Shown here: piece after piece, positions 61,634 to 64,000 of the stretch
How positions within the stretch are numbered: position 1 is the first letter of the stretch
Layout of the letters: each line of letters opens with the position of its first letter
Assembly: GCF_001426665.1 (NCBI RefSeq)
Contig: NZ_LMEY01000004.1
Coordinates: 124,001 to 188,000, forward strand
Reading direction: 5' to 3'
Source of the DNA: Rhizobium sp. Root1334
Lineage (GTDB): Bacteria > Pseudomonadota > Alphaproteobacteria > Rhizobiales > Rhizobiaceae
Length of the DNA: 64,000 nt
Notes under the pieces: model-generated
What the model was told of the DNA's origin: nothing
The model's database searches: none
The model's input: only the letters and a program-made list of their open reading frames with translations
Translations under genes and position numbers: made by a program

Positions 61634-62557
61634 TTACTCCGTACGAATGCGCGGATCAACGAGCCCGTAGGCAATGTCGACCAGGAGATTGACGCCGACG
61701 ATCATCAGCGACAGAACGGTGATGACGGCCTGCAGGACAGGATAGTCGCGGCCCGAAACCGCGTCGAAGGCAAGCGTGCCCATGCCCGGCCAGTTGAAGA
61801 CACGCTCAACGACGACGATGCCGCCGAGAAGGCCGCCAAACTGCAGGCCGAAATAGGTGATGAGCGGAATGGCACAGTTGCGCAGTGCATGCTTGTAGAG
61901 CACCGTCGTTTCGCTGAGCCCCTTGGCGCGCGCCACCATGACATATTGCGATTTTAGGGTTTCCAGCATCGAGGTGCGCACCAGCCGGACATTGGTTGCC
62001 GTCAAGATGATGCCCATGGTCAATGCCGGCATGACGTAACTCGCCCACCCCGACATGCCGCTTGCCGGCAACCAGCCAAGTGTCACCGCAAAGAGCAGCA
62101 CCAGCATTGTGGCAAGCCAGAAGTTCGGGAAGGAAAGGCCAACCAGTGAGAGGATGCGGATCGCCTGATCAGCGGCCTTGCCCTTGGCCGTCGCAGCCTT
62201 GATGCCGAGCGGTATGGACAGCGCGATCGAAACGAACATCGAGATGAACGCAAGCAGCAGCGTGGCCGGAAGCGCATTGCCGATCAGGAGCGAGACAGGG
62301 GTTCCTCCGGTAAAGCTGCGCCCGAAATCGAGCGTCACCATTCCCTTGAGGAAATTCAGATATTGCATGATGAACGGCTGATCGGTGCCCAGCGACGCAC
62401 GGATGCGCATCAGGTCCTCTTCCGTCATGCTGCCACCGCCCTGAAACATCATCAGAGCAGGATCGCCGGTCAGGCGGATGGCAAAAGAGACCACCAGCGT
62501 GATGGCGAAGACGACGAAGATCGCCTGCAGCAATCGTTTGATAAGGAAACCGGCCAC
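61634..62557 (-). CDS. Peptide/nickel-type ABC importer permease (DppB-like)
   Basis: This 307-residue permease begins MAGFLIKRLLQAIFVVFAITLVVSFAIRLTGDPA, typical of DppB. QPFIMQYLNFLKGMVTLDFGRSFTGGTPV is the periplasmic-loop hallmark. Its EAA loop is YVMVARAKGLSETTVLYKHALRNCAIPLI. It is preceded by the stem-loop at 62587-62611. Confidence 0.92.
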   Translation of the reverse strand: MAGFLIKRLLQAIFVVFAITLVVSFAIRLTGDPALMMFQGGGSMTEEDLMRIRASLGTDQPFIMQYLNFLKGMVTLDFGRSFTGGTPVSLLIGNALPATLLLAFISMFVSIALSIPLGIKAATAKGKAADQAIRILSLVGLSFPNFWLATMLVLLFAVTLGWLPASGMSGWASYVMPALTMGIILTATNVRLVRTSMLETLKSQYVMVARAKGLSETTVLYKHALRNCAIPLITYFGLQFGGLLGGIVVVERVFNWPGMGTLAFDAVSGRDYPVLQAVITVLSLMIVGVNLLVDIAYGLVDPRIRTE

Positions 62558-62586
62558 GTTCGTGATCCTTGAAGGTAGGGGAAAAC

Positions 62587-62611
62587 GTGCCGCCCGCTAA
62601 CCGGGCGGCAC
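62587..62611 (-). terminator. Intercistronic stem-loop after the peptide-binding-protein gene
   Basis: GTGCCGCCCG and CGGGCGGCAC are perfect 10-base arms around CTAAC. It lies 13 bases past the binding-protein stop and 29 bases before the DppB-like start. No T-run follows on the minus strand, so partial termination or message protection is more likely than full termination. Confidence 0.65.
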
Positions 62612-62624
62612 AGAGGTCTTCAGA

Positions 62625-64000
62625 TTATTCGACGGTGACGTCGGTCAGCTTCAAGCGGTTGTCCGAAGGAGCAACAAAGCCCTTCACCCGCTTGCTGATG
62701 CCGTAGATGGCGTTGCTGTTATAGAGCGGCAGCTCCAGAGCGCGATCGGCGGCATAGCGGCCAACTTCCTTGAGGATCTTTTCCCGCTCCGCGCGATCCG
62801 TCAGCGGACGCTGCGATTCCAGCAGCTTGTCCATCGTCTCGTCCTTGTCGTAAGGATTCCACTTTTCGCCGGAGTGATACATCGCATAGGCGGTGTTGTC
62901 GTAGTCGAACGTCCAGCCGCCCCATTTCTGCTGGAACATGGCGCCCGTCTTGCCCTGCGGAATGATATCGTTGAGCAGAACGTTGGTTTCGTAAGGCTTG
63001 ATCGTCGCGGTGATGCCGACCATCTGCAGATAGCTGGCGATAACCTGGGCAACCTCGTTCATCGTCGAGTCATTGCCGCGGATATCGATCTGCAGGGCGG
63101 CACCCGGCTTGACTCCGGCTTCTGCGAGAAGCGCCTTGGCGCCTTCCGGATCATAGGCAACAGCCTTCAGGTCCGCGTCGTAGCCGAAAGAAAGGGCGCT
63201 CTGGAAGCTGACGATCTCGGAAGCCTGACCGGCCAGGATGGACTGGACGATGGTTGTGCGGTCGATGGCCATGATGATCGCTTTACGCACCTTCGGGTCG
63301 GCGGTAATGCCATCGCGCGTGTTGAAGCGCAGCGCATCGACCGTCGGCCCCGGAACGCTGACGACAGCAAGGTTCGCATCGCCTTCGATCACCGGAATCA
63401 TGCCGATCGGAATGGTCGGCGGGATCACCAGATCGACGCGGCCTGCCTGAAGCTCTGCAACGGCCGTCGCGGGTTCGGTGATGAAGCGGTATTCCAGTTC
63501 GGAAAGCTTCGGCGCGCCACCCCAGTAATCCGGGTTGGCTGCAAGCTTGATATCGACCTTGGGTGTATAGGAGACGAACTTGAACGCGCCTGTGCCGACA
63601 GGATTAAGGTTGAAATTGTCCTCGCCCTTTTCCTGAATGTATTTCGGCGGAACAATCATCGCACCATAACCGGCAAGCTTGGTCAGCAGCACCGGATCGG
63701 GCGTCTTCAGCTTCATGTCGACGGTGTAATCATCGATCACGTCAACGCTTTCGATGCTGGTATAGTTTGAGCGCTGCGGTCCCTTGGCACCCTCTTCGCC
63801 GAGCAGGCGTTCGAAGGTGAACTTCACTGCCTGGGCATTGAAAGCTTCGCCATCATGGAACTTGACGTTCTGGCGCAGCTTGAAGCGGATGCGCTTGCCT
63901 TCGTCCAGCTCTTCCCAGGATTCAGCAAGACCGGGCACGAGCTTGAGATCGGGACCACGATAGGTCAGGCCGTCGAAGATATTGGTCGAGACGGCAGCCC
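62625..64000 (-). CDS. Peptide ABC importer binding protein (DppA-like, 5' end outside window)
   Basis: About 458 residues are visible. The frame is open to the window end (AAVSTNIFDGLTYRGPDLKLVPGLAESWEEL) and continues beyond it. Family 5 solute-binding motifs include RQNVKFHDGEAFNAQAVKFTFERLL, VGTGAFKFVSYTPKVDIKLAANPDYWGG and VRKAIIMAIDRTTIV. It heads a leftward unit with DppB- and DppC-like permeases and an M14 peptidase. No ATPase gene lies in the visible part. Confidence 0.9.
   Translation of the reverse strand, partial: AAVSTNIFDGLTYRGPDLKLVPGLAESWEELDEGKRIRFKLRQNVKFHDGEAFNAQAVKFTFERLLGEEGAKGPQRSNYTSIESVDVIDDYTVDMKLKTPDPVLLTKLAGYGAMIVPPKYIQEKGEDNFNLNPVGTGAFKFVSYTPKVDIKLAANPDYWGGAPKLSELEYRFITEPATAVAELQAGRVDLVIPPTIPIGMIPVIEGDANLAVVSVPGPTVDALRFNTRDGITADPKVRKAIIMAIDRTTIVQSILAGQASEIVSFQSALSFGYDADLKAVAYDPEGAKALLAEAGVKPGAALQIDIRGNDSTMNEVAQVIASYLQMVGITATIKPYETNVLLNDIIPQGKTGAMFQQKWGGWTFDYDNTAYAMYHSGEKWNPYDKDETMDKLLESQRPLTDRAEREKILKEVGRYAADRALELPLYNSNAIYGISKRVKGFVAPSDNRLKLTDVTVE

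Overview
The window is a 64 kb, GC-rich, gene-dense stretch of an alphaproteobacterial genome, most likely a member of the Rhizobiaceae (Rhizobium/Agrobacterium group). This is inferred from the hut gene arrangement, the many ABC importers of rhizobial type, the exopolysaccharide locus and a RIME-like palindromic intergenic element at 53432-53544. No rRNA, tRNA, CRISPR array, insertion sequence or phage gene was seen.

Region 1 (1-15000) is histidine catabolism and relatives. A partial hutF diverges from hutI-hutH-hutG-hutU; a VapBC-type toxin-antitoxin pair sits in opposite orientation between hutU and hutD. Facing this is a leftward operon of seven genes: an amino-acid ABC importer (binding protein, two permeases, ATPase), a histidine-ammonia-lyase paralogue, an N-methyl-amino-acid-oxidase-like flavoprotein and an arginase-fold protein. 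A HutC/GntR regulator diverges from it. The lyase paralogue lacks exactly the Ala-Ser-Gly tripeptide that forms the MIO cofactor, which makes this operon the most interesting catabolic unit in the window.

Region 2 (15004-22724) holds a TetR-controlled RND efflux adaptor and pump, with two palindromic operators bracketing the promoter, then a soluble double-PAS chemoreceptor ending in a CheR-docking tail. Region 3 (22725-26010) has a GH20 hexosaminidase with a GNAT gene and a small membrane protein.

Region 4 (26383-45876) is a surface or extracellular polysaccharide locus: AsnB-type amidotransferase, acyl carrier protein, AMP-ligase, ammonia-dependent NAD-synthetase homologue, two GNAT-like paralogues, a HemK-like methyltransferase, Wzx flippase, Wzc/GumC-like co-polymerase, Wzy polymerase, a deacetylase, three glycosyltransferases and a secreted glycosidase. 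The asnB/ACP/ligase trio resembles exosortase-associated EPS loci, but no exosortase was seen.

Region 5 (45913-51042) is housekeeping: an ABC-F ATPase, peptidase T, a zinc-ribbon protein, a small hypothetical protein and RsgA. Region 6 (51164-58953) is a LacI-regulated operon joining a PotABCD-like importer to a nucleoside hydrolase and adenine deaminase, so probably purine nucleoside uptake and salvage. Region 7 (59047-64000) is a leftward peptide-importer operon (binding protein cut by the window end, two permeases) ending in an M14-type carboxypeptidase. In all three ABC operons a strong stem-loop or palindromic element lies between the binding-protein gene and the first permease gene.
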